64,000 nucleotides of DNA from Tenuibacillus multivorans. GTDB taxonomy: Bacteria; Bacillota; Bacilli; Bacillales; Alkalibacillaceae. The stretch's first letter is position 1. Every line of letters begins with the position of its first letter. Below, in pieces: positions 18,570 through 27,961 of the stretch. The stretch lies in NCBI RefSeq assembly GCF_900103915.1, contig NZ_FNIG01000004.1, positions 124,001 to 188,000 of the forward strand, given 5' to 3'. The translations under genes were made by a program, and so were the position numbers. The notes below the pieces were generated by a model. It had not been told where the DNA came from. It saw nothing but the letters and a program-made list of their open reading frames with translations, and searched no databases.

Positions 18570-20006
18570 TTATTCAACTAAATAGTCTTCTATTTGTGGT
18601 GATTCATCATGTTGATAAAAATGATATGCATAATCGTATGTGACATAGATACCATCTGCTGATTGAGGAATAACTTTAAATCTTAAACGTAAACGATCCC
18701 CTTCATTATATTGTTCTCTTAAATCACCCGCAAACTCCATCGATGTATCTTCTGATAGCACAAACTCAGTCTTATTTTCAGCTTCATGATAGATAATAGA
18801 TTGAATAGTTTCTTCAAAGTAAATGGTATCACCAGGTCTATAGTTTTTGAATGTTGATACGGCTTTATTTAAGGTTTGGTCATAAGTTTGAGCATGCAAT
18901 TCATCTACTGATAAAAATTGTTGAGTATCATAAGGTTTTTCCTGTGAGGTTATATGATTAACTGATGGAACGGGATAAATAAAGTCTCCCACATGAATGT
19001 GCTGATTATCCTCATTATTAAATATCGCTTCTGTCAATCGGGCTCCTTCTGACATATGGTATTGTCGTACACTTTGACTAGTCTCATCAAAATAGACAGC
19101 AGAGAAGGACTCGGCTGAATCACCATTCCAACGGACAAAAACTTGCATATTTAGCATATTGTTTGCAATACCACTAAAATCAACAAAACGGTAATATTTA
19201 GTGTAAGGATCACCTTTGTTCGGTTCTACATCATACCTCCAAAATTTTCTATCAACCGGACTTGAATGAAAATCCTGATCATAAGGACCTAGATTTTGAA
19301 TAACTTCCTCCTTAGACATACCAACTTCCAATTCATGCTTAAGTTTTTCTAAAAGGAAAAGATCACGGTTTTCACCGTATAAAGCTTCATCAATTGGATA
19401 TTCGTAGACAGCTTCCCCAGTATTGACAAAAAAGTAGAGTTGTCGTTCATCTTCCCTATAGTAAAAAGCTTTAAGGCTTAAAGGTAGATCTCCACCTGCA
19501 GATTCAATAAATACTTGAACGTCTAAACCTCCATTTTTTAATGCCTCCGCATCAACGTTTTGAGTTCTTCCAAATTGATAATTATCATCAGCTCCTATGT
19601 CAAATCGATTCATAATACCGACTGAATGGGGAATATTAGTGCCTTTACCTAGATTTATTTGATCTTTTCTATTAACTCCAATTTTGTAATTTTTTATAAG
19701 TTGGATTCGTTCTTCTTTTGTGTATTCATCGGAATTTATGTTGTATTTTCCTGTTACTTGTAAATTTGAAGTTCCGATATCTGAATCTTGTTGCAGTAGC
19801 AATGAAACGACAAAAAATAGAGTAATTGCTATACTGGATATGGCAAAAACAAACGGTTTATTAAAAATATTGTTTGATTTCATGTGCTTGTGATTAATGT
19901 TGTAATGTATCGAATCGAGTATATTCTCTTTTTCATCTTCGGTTAGGTTAACTTCCTCATTCAACCTTTTTAATCGACGATCTAGTGAATCATCATAATG
20001 CTTCAT
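18570..20006 (-). CDS. Anti-sigma factor for the adjacent ECF sigma factor
   Basis: 478 residues, single-pass membrane protein. The cytoplasmic N-terminus (~45 residues, with RLKRLNEEVNLTEDEKENI) should bind the sigma factor. One membrane helix lies at about residues 50-68, then a ~400-residue extracytoplasmic domain of unrecognised family follows. It overlaps the sigma gene by 14 nt, the usual coupling for such pairs. The large outer domain probably senses an envelope signal. Confidence 0.8.
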   Translation of the reverse strand: MKHYDDSLDRRLKRLNEEVNLTEDEKENILDSIHYNINHKHMKSNNIFNKPFVFAISSIAITLFFVVSLLLQQDSDIGTSNLQVTGKYNINSDEYTKEERIQLIKNYKIGVNRKDQINLGKGTNIPHSVGIMNRFDIGADDNYQFGRTQNVDAEALKNGGLDVQVFIESAGGDLPLSLKAFYYREDERQLYFFVNTGEAVYEYPIDEALYGENRDLFLLEKLKHELEVGMSKEEVIQNLGPYDQDFHSSPVDRKFWRYDVEPNKGDPYTKYYRFVDFSGIANNMLNMQVFVRWNGDSAESFSAVYFDETSQSVRQYHMSEGARLTEAIFNNEDNQHIHVGDFIYPVPSVNHITSQEKPYDTQQFLSVDELHAQTYDQTLNKAVSTFKNYRPGDTIYFEETIQSIIYHEAENKTEFVLSEDTSMEFAGDLREQYNEGDRLRLRFKVIPQSADGIYVTYDYAYHFYQHDESPQIEDYLVE

Positions 20007-20514
20007 GCTGATACCCCTCCTTTTTCAGTTGTTGTTTCAGAGCTTGGATTGCACGTGATAAGGTTACCCTTACTTTTTGTTCTTTCCATCCAAGGATTTC
20101 AGCAGTTTCGCTTACAGTAAAATCTTTAATTTTTCTCAACACAATGACATCCCGATAAGATCGCTTAAGTTGACCGAGTGCATAGTAGAGTTCCTGTTCT
20201 GATTCTGATAGAGCGAGATGTTTTTCAGGTGTGTTGTCTGAATTTTGATTAGCTGGAAGTGTATCCATCAAGTAGCTCACGGGATGGTGTTTACGAACAT
20301 AATCAATGGTGACATTTCGAGCAATGCGGAACAGCCAGCCCTTGGTATTTTCCTGGTTAAAAGAATCGTGTTTGTTGTATGCTTTTAGAAATGTGTCTTG
20401 CAATAAATCCTTGGCTTGGTCGTGGTCGCGAATAAGGTAAAAGATATATTGGAAAAGATCTTGGCTATATGCGTGGTACCATTGGTTTATTTGTTGTTTA
20501 GCTTTACCATTCAC
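19993..20514 (-). CDS. ECF-type RNA polymerase sigma factor
   Basis: 173 residues. Region 2 reads DHDQAKDLLQDTFLKAY and GWLFRIARNVTIDYVRK. Region 4 reads QLKRSYRDVIVLRKIKDF and SETAEILGWKEQKVRVTL. Both are standard for SigX/SigW-like ECF factors. The start is GTG 20514 with AGGAGAG upstream. The anti-sigma gene follows with overlap, and an ECF-like promoter lies upstream, so the operon is probably autoregulated. Confidence 0.92.
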   Translation of the reverse strand: MNGKAKQQINQWYHAYSQDLFQYIFYLIRDHDQAKDLLQDTFLKAYNKHDSFNQENTKGWLFRIARNVTIDYVRKHHPVSYLMDTLPANQNSDNTPEKHLALSESEQELYYALGQLKRSYRDVIVLRKIKDFTVSETAEILGWKEQKVRVTLSRAIQALKQQLKKEGYQHEAL

Positions 20515-20548
20515 CTAGCGCTCTCCTCTCTGTACATTCTACTTATCT

Positions 20549-20574
20549 AACGTGCATGTGGAGGGATTGTTGCA
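20549..20574 (-). promoter_or_regulatory. ECF-type autoregulatory promoter
   Basis: Reading on the minus strand: -35 TGCAAC (20574-20569), a 16-nt spacer, then CGTT (20552-20549). This fits the AAC/CGT pattern of Bacillus ECF promoters and lies about 35 nt before the sigma gene start. Confidence 0.7.
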
Positions 20575-20600
20575 GTTATTTTGATAATTATTTTGATTAT

Positions 20601-20632
20601 AACAAAAATAACCCCCGAACATTCGGGGGTAA
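20601..20632 (-). terminator. Terminator after the esterase gene
   Basis: ACCCCCGAA and TTCGGGGGT form the stem; on the minus strand TATTTTTG follows. Confidence 0.8.
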
Positions 20633-20637
20633 AATGA

Positions 20638-22221
20638 TTATTTATAAGGTGTACCGGGGACCTTAACAGATTCTATAATCGTGCGTTTAAACGTTTCACC
20701 AGTCTTGGTTTTGCCTTCAATGTCGATGGTGACGTTATAGACTTGGTTCGGTTGATTGAGTGTGATGTGCTGAGAATGGTTGGCTTCACCTTTTTGGGTG
20801 TATGTTAACGTTTGGCTTGGGTTGCCGGACTCTGTTATGCGGTATGTTGTCTGTAGGGATTGGCTGTTAACTTGATCTGTATTTGATTTTAGATTATAGG
20901 TGAGTTCAAGTGATTTATGGCGATTAACATGTTTATTTAATTCATATTTTTCTGGGGCTTTAAAGTCTGCCAATAAAAGATAGGCATTATCATTGCCTGA
21001 GTGTATTTTTAAGGTCCATTCACCAGATTGTGGGCTTTCAATCGTGGTCGCATGGCTAATACCTCCTTTAAAAACCCCTTCCTGAAATTTGGTAGATTTA
21101 AAGTTAGTTTGATGAGTTTTTCCGGTAGGGTCCACAAGTACCATATCGTTTGGTTGCTGAGAGGTTAATAAATTGAGGGTTAAAGCTTTGACGTTTTCCT
21201 CAATTGGAATGGTTATCTCATGCTTACCTTGTTCAAGCCCGCTTCCATGAACCCATTGGTTAGAAGGGAATGTTTTATTTTTCTGTTCACTGGATTGTAT
21301 GTTGTTAGCAAGCTGTGAACTTGATATATAATTTTCAAAGACTGAGAATGTGTCGCCTGTTCTGACTGTCGTGTGATTCCAATCACCAATCGCAAGCTCC
21401 TGCCCACCAGGTAGCCGGCTGCTATCAACCGTGACGACACCATCATTATCGCCGTGTTGAGATAGATACATGCCACCATACCATGTTGAGGAAAAGGTTG
21501 AACCCCAATCTGTGCCACCCAATGTGTAATAATCGTTGTAATAGGCAAGCGGTTGAGGATCCGTTTGATTTCGGAACGCATTCATTTCGGCCATCTGCAT
21601 GGAGTAAGTTCCATCACCTTGTGCTCCAAGTAAATCTGCTAACCAACTGGACCAGGAGCTATAGGCTAAGTCAGCCAGCTGCGAACCGTGGTGCGGGCTT
21701 GATAACGTTATGACATTATCAACATATTGATGGGCGTCATAATAGGTTAGTGCGGATTGCGTATCAACGCCACCTTTACTGTAGGCCACTACTGTTATAG
21801 GCTTTCCACCAAAATGGTTGGAAATCTCTACAATTTTTTCCGCTAATAGCTCGCCGTTATCCCACATATCAGCTGATTCCCCACCAGCATCGTGAAGCTG
21901 TACAAACGTTGTTTGAAATCCAGCATCGTATGCGGTTTGATACATATCATTATCTTCCCACCAAACTTGGGCAACGTTATTTAAACCAGGTACAAATAAT
22001 AGGATTGGTTTACTTGGGTCAAGGTTAGGTGGAGTATCTCCAATGTACCACTCTCCAGGTGTTTCATCATTTCCGTTTCCAGCTTTACCGGAAATTGATT
22101 TCGAATCTAGATCATAAGCAGGTTGAGGGTCGGAGATGTCTTCTGAATCGGCAAAAAGAGTCATATTTGCACCCGCAATCACAGCAACAATTAAACAGAG
22201 GAACGCAATTTTTTTAAGCAT
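20638..22221 (-). CDS. Secreted lipase/esterase
   Basis: 527 residues with a Sec signal peptide (MLKKIAFLCLIVAVIAGA, likely cut near residue 24). The alpha/beta hydrolase part spans about residues 60-300: FVPGLNN near the oxyanion hole, nucleophile Ser148 in AYSKGG, HHG motif SSPHHGSQLADLAY, Asp258 or Asp260 in HGDNDGVV, and His283 in GDWNHTTV. The last ~220 residues look like beta-sandwich modules. AGGAGG precedes the ATG. Expected role: extracellular hydrolysis of lipids or esters. Confidence 0.85.
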   Translation of the reverse strand: MLKKIAFLCLIVAVIAGANMTLFADSEDISDPQPAYDLDSKSISGKAGNGNDETPGEWYIGDTPPNLDPSKPILLFVPGLNNVAQVWWEDNDMYQTAYDAGFQTTFVQLHDAGGESADMWDNGELLAEKIVEISNHFGGKPITVVAYSKGGVDTQSALTYYDAHQYVDNVITLSSPHHGSQLADLAYSSWSSWLADLLGAQGDGTYSMQMAEMNAFRNQTDPQPLAYYNDYYTLGGTDWGSTFSSTWYGGMYLSQHGDNDGVVTVDSSRLPGGQELAIGDWNHTTVRTGDTFSVFENYISSSQLANNIQSSEQKNKTFPSNQWVHGSGLEQGKHEITIPIEENVKALTLNLLTSQQPNDMVLVDPTGKTHQTNFKSTKFQEGVFKGGISHATTIESPQSGEWTLKIHSGNDNAYLLLADFKAPEKYELNKHVNRHKSLELTYNLKSNTDQVNSQSLQTTYRITESGNPSQTLTYTQKGEANHSQHITLNQPNQVYNVTIDIEGKTKTGETFKRTIIESVKVPGTPYK

Positions 22222-22331
22222 AAAAACCTCCTAAGTTTTCATTACATTAAAATGCTATTGTTATTTCACAGGATTTAGAATTGAGACAAGCGAGGTATAT
22301 GGTTGTGTTTTCCATATTAGGTCGAAAGTAC

Positions 22332-22360
22332 TTGTCAAATTGAAGGAAAATTCCTATAAT
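22332..22360 (+). promoter_or_regulatory. Sigma-A promoter of the NERD gene
   Basis: TTGTCA at 22332-22337, a 17-nt spacer and TATAAT at 22355-22360; a second TATAAT follows 4 nt later. Confidence 0.8.
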
Positions 22361-22393
22361 TTTGTATAATAAAAGCTGAAGGAATGGTGTATT

Positions 22394-23371
22394 TTGATAA
22401 TTAAAGGACATGACAAACCGTTGAAGTTATGGAAACTCGAGGCTTTAGAAAGGCGAGTATCAAATAATCATCCCGTTTTTTCTGAAATCGAAGAAGCACT
22501 TCGTATTGCACGAGCCGGTGATCGGGGAGAGCGCTCACTTGACTATTATGTTGATCTAATTGATCATGATAAACTAAGATGTTTTTATGATTTGCGATTG
22601 CCTTGGCTCAATTACCACTTCCAAATGGACACCGTTTTAGTAAAACCTTCATTTATTTTGATTACTGAGATTAAAAACATCGTAGGGGATATTCATTTTA
22701 AGCAAGAAACAAAGCAAATGATTCGTATCCTAGGTGGCATATCCGAAACCTTCCCCAATCCTTTGCTTCAAGTATCTCAACAACAATACCAACTTGAGAA
22801 GTATTTACGTCTTCATGGTTTTCCGCCGATACCTATTTATCACCTCGTTGTTTTTGCCAACCGTAATTGCATTCTCCACATTGATCCGACCGATCACTTT
22901 CATATAGGAAAAATCATTCCGATCCAAGAATTTATTTTTAAATTTGAAAAAATAAATCGAGCAGTAAATAAACATGTGCTGTCTGAGGCTGAATTGGAGC
23001 GAATGAGTCAATTATTTTTGCGTGAACATACCCCGTATGATGAAGATGTGTTAAAGCGGTTTGGGGTGAGTAAGAAGGATTTACAAAGAGGAGTGTATTG
23101 TCCGGGGTGTGGGAAATTACCGATTAATAGAGAGTGGGGAACGTGGCAGTGTCCTTTTTGTATGAAATCGTTTAAACAAGCACATATTCCTTCTTTGAGG
23201 GATTATGGATTATTAATTAACGACACTATATCTATAGAAGAGGCACGGGAATTTTTGATAGTTGATTCAAGAGAAGTAGTGAAGTATATCTTTCAAAATT
23301 TGGGGATATCTCGTCTTGGGGTTGGAAGAGGTACTCGATATAACCTTAACGATTTAATAAATTCCACATAA
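22394..23371 (+). CDS. NERD domain protein with zinc ribbon
   Basis: 325 residues. The N-terminal half fits the nuclease-related NERD domain: GDRGERSLDYYV, QMDTVLVKPSFILITEIKN and later FANRNCILHI. A C-terminal zinc ribbon has CPGCGKLP and CPFCMK near residues 235-258. The start is TTG 22394, after GAAGGAATGGTG. NERD proteins are thought to act on DNA, but their role is not established. The last codons and stop overlap the first unit of repeat array B. Confidence 0.87.
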   Translation: MIIKGHDKPLKLWKLEALERRVSNNHPVFSEIEEALRIARAGDRGERSLDYYVDLIDHDKLRCFYDLRLPWLNYHFQMDTVLVKPSFILITEIKNIVGDIHFKQETKQMIRILGGISETFPNPLLQVSQQQYQLEKYLRLHGFPPIPIYHLVVFANRNCILHIDPTDHFHIGKIIPIQEFIFKFEKINRAVNKHVLSEAELERMSQLFLREHTPYDEDVLKRFGVSKKDLQRGVYCPGCGKLPINREWGTWQCPFCMKSFKQAHIPSLRDYGLLINDTISIEEAREFLIVDSREVVKYIFQNLGISRLGVGRGTRYNLNDLINST

Positions 23372-23482
23372 AATCAAAAATTTCCACGCAAATAAATTAT
23401 TTTCCACATAAATTTATGATTTTCCCCGTAAATCACTCTAAATTCCACATAAATCTGAAATTTTCCCCACAAACCAAAAAAC
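23362..23482. repeat. Array B: six 20-nt repeats, core TTCCACATAAAT
   Basis: Units start at 23362, 23382, 23402, 23422, 23443 and 23463, a spacing of 20, 20, 20, 21 and 20 nt. Each starts TTCC followed by ACAT, ACGC, CCGT or CCAC and then an A-rich stretch. The first unit contains the NERD stop codon. Confidence 0.85.
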
Positions 23483-23506
23483 GGCGGAGCAACTCCCGCC
23501 GTTTCA
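23480..23506. terminator. Terminator between convergent genes
   Basis: AACGGCGG pairs with CCGCCGTT around a short loop; it directly follows array B. Confidence 0.75.
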
Positions 23507-23511
23507 CCAAT

Positions 23512-23886
23512 TTATCCTACATATTCAGCTAAAACTGCTTGGACTTTGTAGATGTTTAACTGCTTATTAAAAGTTTTCTCAATCGGTGTAGAGCTTCCGG
23601 ACATCCAGATTTTAAGTTCGGCATCTAAATCGAAGGTGCCGGCTGTTTCAACTGCGAAGTGGGTGATGCTTTTGTACGGAATGGAGTGGTACTCCGTTTT
23701 CTTTCCTGTTACGCCTTGTTTATCGACTAGGATTAAGCGTTTGTTTGTAAAGACGAATAAGTCCCGAATCAATTTATAAGCGTGATCGACTTGTTCACTA
23801 GGAGCGAGTAATTCGGAAAGCTCATTTTGTACGTCTTGTGCATCCATCTCTGATGCGTTACCCATCATGCCATCAAATAATCCCAT
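23512..23886 (-). CDS. PH domain protein (bPH_1 type)
   Basis: 124 residues, a single bacterial PH domain. Motifs are FVFTNKRLILVDKQG, TEYHSIPYKSITHFAVETAG and LDAELKIWMSG. GGAAGGGAAC precedes the ATG. Cytoplasmic; function unknown. Confidence 0.87.
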   Translation of the reverse strand: MGLFDGMMGNASEMDAQDVQNELSELLAPSEQVDHAYKLIRDLFVFTNKRLILVDKQGVTGKKTEYHSIPYKSITHFAVETAGTFDLDAELKIWMSGSSTPIEKTFNKQLNIYKVQAVLAEYVG

Positions 23887-23984
23887 AATTGTTCCCTTCC
23901 ATATTAAAATTTTATCACTTTAGTTTAAAGTTTATCACATGTAAATGTTTGTTATAATATAACAAATGGTTTTTGGAGGTACCT

Positions 23985-24470
23985 ATGGAGGTTAAGGTTG
24001 AAAAACGTGAGAAAGTTACATTGATTGGTATGGAGATTAAAACATACGGCATGATGCCAAAAGGGGCACCTCATTCGATTCTTGATTTATGGGATGCGTT
24101 TAAAGAGCATATTAATCGTATTCCCAATAGGGTAAATCAGAGGGAAGCTTATGGTCTGACCGAGTTTCCAAGTGATTGGGAATTGGGGAAGCGTTTCTTC
24201 TATACGGCAGGTGTTGCTGTGAGTGATACGAGTGAAGTCCCGGAAGATATGGTCGTTAAGGAGATCCCTGAAAAAGAATATGCCATTGTTCAATTACGAG
24301 GGGCGTCTCATGAGATAGGAAAAGGCTTTAATTTCTTTTATAATGAATGGCTGCCGCAATCGGGTTATCAGAAGGCAGATCCGTTTGAGTATGAATTTTA
24401 CAGTGACGATTTCGATGAGGATGATCCGCACACATACCTTGAGGTTCATTTTCCCGTTTCAAAAAAATAA
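23985..24470 (+). CDS. GyrI-like effector-binding domain protein
   Basis: 161 residues from ATG 23985; GGAGGT upstream fits this start better than TTG 23973. The sequence resembles the stand-alone GyrI/SOUL-type small-molecule binding fold: a leading KVEKREKVTLIGMEIKTYG, a central YGLTEFPSDWE, and a final DDPHTYLEVHFPV. TATAAT at 23954-23959 may be its -10. It is convergent with a MerR regulator that carries a similar effector domain. Confidence 0.75.
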   Translation: MEVKVEKREKVTLIGMEIKTYGMMPKGAPHSILDLWDAFKEHINRIPNRVNQREAYGLTEFPSDWELGKRFFYTAGVAVSDTSEVPEDMVVKEIPEKEYAIVQLRGASHEIGKGFNFFYNEWLPQSGYQKADPFEYEFYSDDFDEDDPHTYLEVHFPVSKK

Positions 24471-24495
24471 CCGCCGAACATGGCGACGGTTATCT
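24466..24495. terminator. Terminator between convergent genes
   Basis: AATAACCG and CGGTTAT form an imperfect stem that overlaps both gene ends. Confidence 0.6.
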
Positions 24496-25293
24496 AGCTA
24501 TGGGCACTTGTATTTCCGACAAGTGCTCCTGTTTATTTGCGCTAATATAAGCATCAATCAAAACGCGTTCGATGGCATCACCTGAAACTGTCAGCTTATT
24601 TTGGTCTATAAACGAAAGTAAGGCATCATAGTCATCTTGAAAAATTCGCTCACGATTAATCATGATGCTGGCGTAATCGCCTGCGGGTAAAATGGTGCTG
24701 TATTCGCAATCGATCTCCTCATCCTCAATCATGAGAAAAATCGAGTCGTACCCCCGAGTATCTAATGAATCAATCGAACGTGTAACCCCGACTCCACCAA
24801 TGTAAACAGAAGCATTCAGATTAGCGAGTTTCTCAAGTTTCTTTAAAGCTAGCTCTAATTCTTCGTGGCTTGTGATGGTTTCTTTTAATTGAGCAATCCG
24901 GCGTTCTTTAATGTTTTTAATCATTGGCTTACCGAATTGAATTTCACGGCTTTCTTGTAATTCCTGAACACGAGCTGATAAACGATGTTGAGCTCGCTTT
25001 AAATTTTGAATTTGCCTCATTACGTGCTTCTCTTGTTTTTGTAACATATCAAGAAAATGAGCGCGATTACATTGGTCAAAATGGTTCTTGATGTCTTTCA
25101 GTGAAATGCCAAGCTCTCTTAAGTAATTGATGGTATTCAAATGTTCAAACTGATCAATAGAATAATAGCGATAGTTTGTATGTTCATCGACTTCTACCGG
25201 TTTAAACAACCCAATTTCGTCATAGTAACGTAGCGTTTTAACTGGGATGTTATGAAGTTTAGAGATTTCCCCAATTGTGAATCGCTTATCCAT
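24490..25293 (-). CDS. MerR family regulator with C-terminal effector domain
   Basis: 267 residues from ATG 25293, with GAGAGGTGA 6 nt upstream. The winged-helix N-terminus reads FTIGEISKLHNIPVKTLRYY and DEIGLFKP. A long dimerisation helix spans about residues 80-125, followed by a GyrI-like drug or effector pocket, the BmrR/BltR plan. It begins 19 nt after the siderophore-binding protein gene on the same strand, so it may be the last gene of that operon. Confidence 0.87.
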   Translation of the reverse strand: MDKRFTIGEISKLHNIPVKTLRYYDEIGLFKPVEVDEHTNYRYYSIDQFEHLNTINYLRELGISLKDIKNHFDQCNRAHFLDMLQKQEKHVMRQIQNLKRAQHRLSARVQELQESREIQFGKPMIKNIKERRIAQLKETITSHEELELALKKLEKLANLNASVYIGGVGVTRSIDSLDTRGYDSIFLMIEDEEIDCEYSTILPAGDYASIMINRERIFQDDYDALLSFIDQNKLTVSGDAIERVLIDAYISANKQEHLSEIQVPIAR

Positions 25294-25311
25294 GAGTGTC
25301 ACCTCTCGCTA

Positions 25312-26235
25312 TCAATCAAACGTTTGTTTGATTTCCTTGATCATTTCCTTAGTCGAGATCAGTCCACCACCTGATAAATACCAGTAGTTCGGATCTAGAT
25401 AAATAATTTGGTCATTTTGATAAGCGGTCGTATTCATAACTAATTCATTTTCAATCGTATCTTTAGCAGCAGGTTCTCCATTTACGACAGCATCACGATC
25501 AATGACGTATAAATAATCAGGATCTTTTTCGACGATAAATTCAAATGAAATGTTTTGCCCATGTGTAGCGACTTCAATCGAATCGTCAGCTGGTTTAACG
25601 CCAAAAACATTATGTATAAACCCAAAGCGTGACCCCGGCCCATAGGTACTGACCTTACCACCAGTAGCCAAAGTTATCAAACCTGTTTTGTCACTAGATT
25701 CCGTTTTAGCCTGAAGCTCCTCAACTAACGTTTCAATTTCAGCCAATTCACTTTCGACCTGTTCTTGTTTATCAAAAATTTTACCTGCAAGCTTCGCATT
25801 ATGTTTAAACGAATCCATATAACGCTCAGCGTCAAGCTCGACATAAAGCGTTGGCGCAATTTCTTTAAAATCTTCATATAAATCCATCTGACGTCCAGAG
25901 ATTATAATTAAATCCGGGTCCATGGCGTGAATCGCTTCAAAATCTGGTTCCTTTAATCCGCCGACATGTTCGATATTCTCATCATCGTATTCTGATAAAT
26001 AAGAAGGAAGTGAATCCTTAGGTACACCCGCAACAGAAACATCAAGCTGTTTTAAGGTATCGAGCATGCCAAAATCAAACACAACCACTTTTTCAGGATT
26101 TTTCTCAACCTCAATCGTATCTAATGGATGCTCAATTTCGATGGTATCCCCACTAACGGCTTCGGTATCTTCAGTCCCACATGCCGCAAGTAACACGATA
26201 GCTAAAACAGATAGACTTAACATTAGTTTTTTCAT
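25312..26235 (-). CDS. yclQ: Siderophore-binding lipoprotein, YclQ-like
   Basis: 307 residues. The hydrophobic leader ends in lipobox LLAAC. The mature part matches class III siderophore-binding proteins: EKVVVFDFGMLDTLKQL, VGGLKEPDFEAI, DPDLIIISGRQ, STYGPGSRFGFIHNVFGV and LSGGGLIS. Line by line this recalls B. subtilis YclQ, which binds petrobactin. Gene order permease-permease-ATPase-binding protein is the same as yclNOPQ. ATG 26235 is used because AGAGGTGATGATA precedes it. The exact ligand here is inferred. Confidence 0.85.
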   Translation of the reverse strand: MKKLMLSLSVLAIVLLAACGTEDTEAVSGDTIEIEHPLDTIEVEKNPEKVVVFDFGMLDTLKQLDVSVAGVPKDSLPSYLSEYDDENIEHVGGLKEPDFEAIHAMDPDLIIISGRQMDLYEDFKEIAPTLYVELDAERYMDSFKHNAKLAGKIFDKQEQVESELAEIETLVEELQAKTESSDKTGLITLATGGKVSTYGPGSRFGFIHNVFGVKPADDSIEVATHGQNISFEFIVEKDPDYLYVIDRDAVVNGEPAAKDTIENELVMNTTAYQNDQIIYLDPNYWYLSGGGLISTKEMIKEIKQTFD

Positions 26236-26258
26236 TATCATCACCTCTTAATATATTT

Positions 26259-27017
26259 TTATCCAAAGTATACACAGACCTTACAACGGTCGATTTGCTT
26301 AATCGGAATGTCCATATCATAGATTTCTTTTAAATTCACCCGATCAATCATTTTATCAGTCGGGCCTTGATTAATGACGGCCCCATTTTTCAGTGCCACA
26401 ATATAATCTGAATAAAAGGAAGCAAAATTTATATCGTGAATAACGATGACGACCGTTTTTCCTAATTCATCAACAAGTCTTCTGAGCACTTTCATAATTT
26501 GGACTGAGTGTTTCATATCAAGATTATTTAACGGTTCATCTAGCAATATATAATCCGTATCCTGAGCAATGACCATTGCGATAAAAGCCCGCTGACGCTG
26601 ACCGCCACTTAGTTCATCGAGAAACTGGTTTTCTAGTTCTTGTAATTCCATAAAGGAGATGGCTTCATCAACGTGCTGCCAGTCAATTTCAGACAATCGA
26701 CCTTGCGAATAAGGGAATCGTCCAAAGGAAACCAACTCCCGGACAGTTAATCGCACATTTAAGTGATTCGATTGCTTTAAAATCGCCACCTTTTTCGATA
26801 GCTCCGTATTATTCCACTTTTTTAACTCCCTACCATCAACAAAAACCTCACCGAGATCCTGCTTGATCATCCGGCTGACTGCTGCTAGTAACGTACTTTT
26901 TCCAGCCCCATTTGGTCCGATAAATGATGTAATTTTACCTTTTTGAATTTCAACATTCACATTGTTGACGACGGTTTTTTGCCCATATTTTTTTGAAAGG
27001 TTTTTAATTGAAATCAT
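26259..27017 (-). CDS. yclP: Siderophore ABC transporter ATPase, YclP-like
   Basis: 252 residues. Walker A is [10 protein letters not shown]-loop region KQSNHLNVRLTVRELVSFG, signature LSGGQRQR, Walker B YILLDEPLNNLD, and switch His in VIHDINFA. This is the FecE/FhuC class of importer ATPase. It overlaps the upstream permease by 4 nt (ATGA). Confidence 0.92.
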   Translation of the reverse strand: MISIKNLSKKYGQKTVVNNVNVEIQKGKITSFIGPNGAGKSTLLAAVSRMIKQDLGEVFVDGRELKKWNNTELSKKVAILKQSNHLNVRLTVRELVSFGRFPYSQGRLSEIDWQHVDEAISFMELQELENQFLDELSGGQRQRAFIAMVIAQDTDYILLDEPLNNLDMKHSVQIMKVLRRLVDELGKTVVIVIHDINFASFYSDYIVALKNGAVINQGPTDKMIDRVNLKEIYDMDIPIKQIDRCKVCVYFG

Positions 27018-27961
27018 ACTCGACTCTCCTTTAATAAGAGATAGATGAAATAGACGCCACCGACAAAGTTAATGATGACGCTAATCGTCGTTGAAAATGT
27101 AAACACTCGCTCAACGATTAGTTGCCCACTAACTAACGCGATGATACTAATTAAGATCGCACCTAAGATTAATACACTATGGCGGTAGGTTTTTAAGAAC
27201 TGATAAGCGACATTGGCCACAAGTAATCCTAAAAACGTTATCGGTCCAACGAGTACGGTAGCAATCGAAATGAGTATCGCAATGACAACGAATAATTGCT
27301 TCACCACCCTGTCGTAGTCCACACCGAGATTGATGGCGTGCTCTTTTCCAAGTGATAAAACATCTAAGTATTTCGTGAACTTTAAAAAGTAAAGGGTAGC
27401 TAAAACGATTCCGACGAACGCAATCAAGAGTAGCTCGGTATTCACATTATTAAAGCTCGCAAACATTCGGTCTTGCACGACTAAAAATTCATTCGGGTCG
27501 ATGAGCACTTGCATGAAATCTGATAAACTATTAAAAAATGTCCCGAAGATTAGCCCAATGAGTAAAAGAAAATAAATGTTTTGATCTTCTTTTTTAAATA
27601 AAAAATGATAGAGTAATAACGCGAAAACAATCATTAAACCAACTGAAATGACAAAGTTCACATGTTGGTTCATTAGCGTCATATGAGTTGACCCGAAAAC
27701 GAAAATAATAAACGTTTGGATTAACAGGTACAGTGAATCTAGCCCAATAATACTAGGTGTTAAAATTCGATTATTTGTAATCGTTTGGAACACGACCGTT
27801 GAAAAAGCAATCGCACTTCCCGTTAGAATGATAGCTATTATTTTCATCGTGCGCTTAGGTAAAACGTAATCCAAGTTTGATCCTAGATCCGTAAATAGGA
27901 ATACAACGATGAGTAGGATCGCTATGATCAATAGGGTTATCAGCTTAGTTCGATTACGCAT
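27014..27961 (-). CDS. yclO: Siderophore ABC transporter permease, YclO-like
   Basis: 315 residues with about nine membrane segments, FecCD family. The conserved GPITFLGLLVANVAYQFL before the C-terminus is the region that contacts the ATPase. It overlaps the first permease gene by 8 nt. Confidence 0.9.
   Translation of the reverse strand: MRNRTKLITLLIIAILLIVVFLFTDLGSNLDYVLPKRTMKIIAIILTGSAIAFSTVVFQTITNNRILTPSIIGLDSLYLLIQTFIIFVFGSTHMTLMNQHVNFVISVGLMIVFALLLYHFLFKKEDQNIYFLLLIGLIFGTFFNSLSDFMQVLIDPNEFLVVQDRMFASFNNVNTELLLIAFVGIVLATLYFLKFTKYLDVLSLGKEHAINLGVDYDRVVKQLFVVIAILISIATVLVGPITFLGLLVANVAYQFLKTYRHSVLILGAILISIIALVSGQLIVERVFTFSTTISVIINFVGGVYFIYLLLKESRV

Noticed and set aside
21213-21581. Open frame of 122 codons within the esterase gene, same strand, other frame
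   Set aside because: Overlaps the catalytic part of a well-supported gene and has no start signals.
23362-23482. Short regular repeats considered as a CRISPR array
   Set aside because: The period is only 20 nt, the cores are 7-11 nt and degenerate, there are no spacers of CRISPR length and no cas genes.
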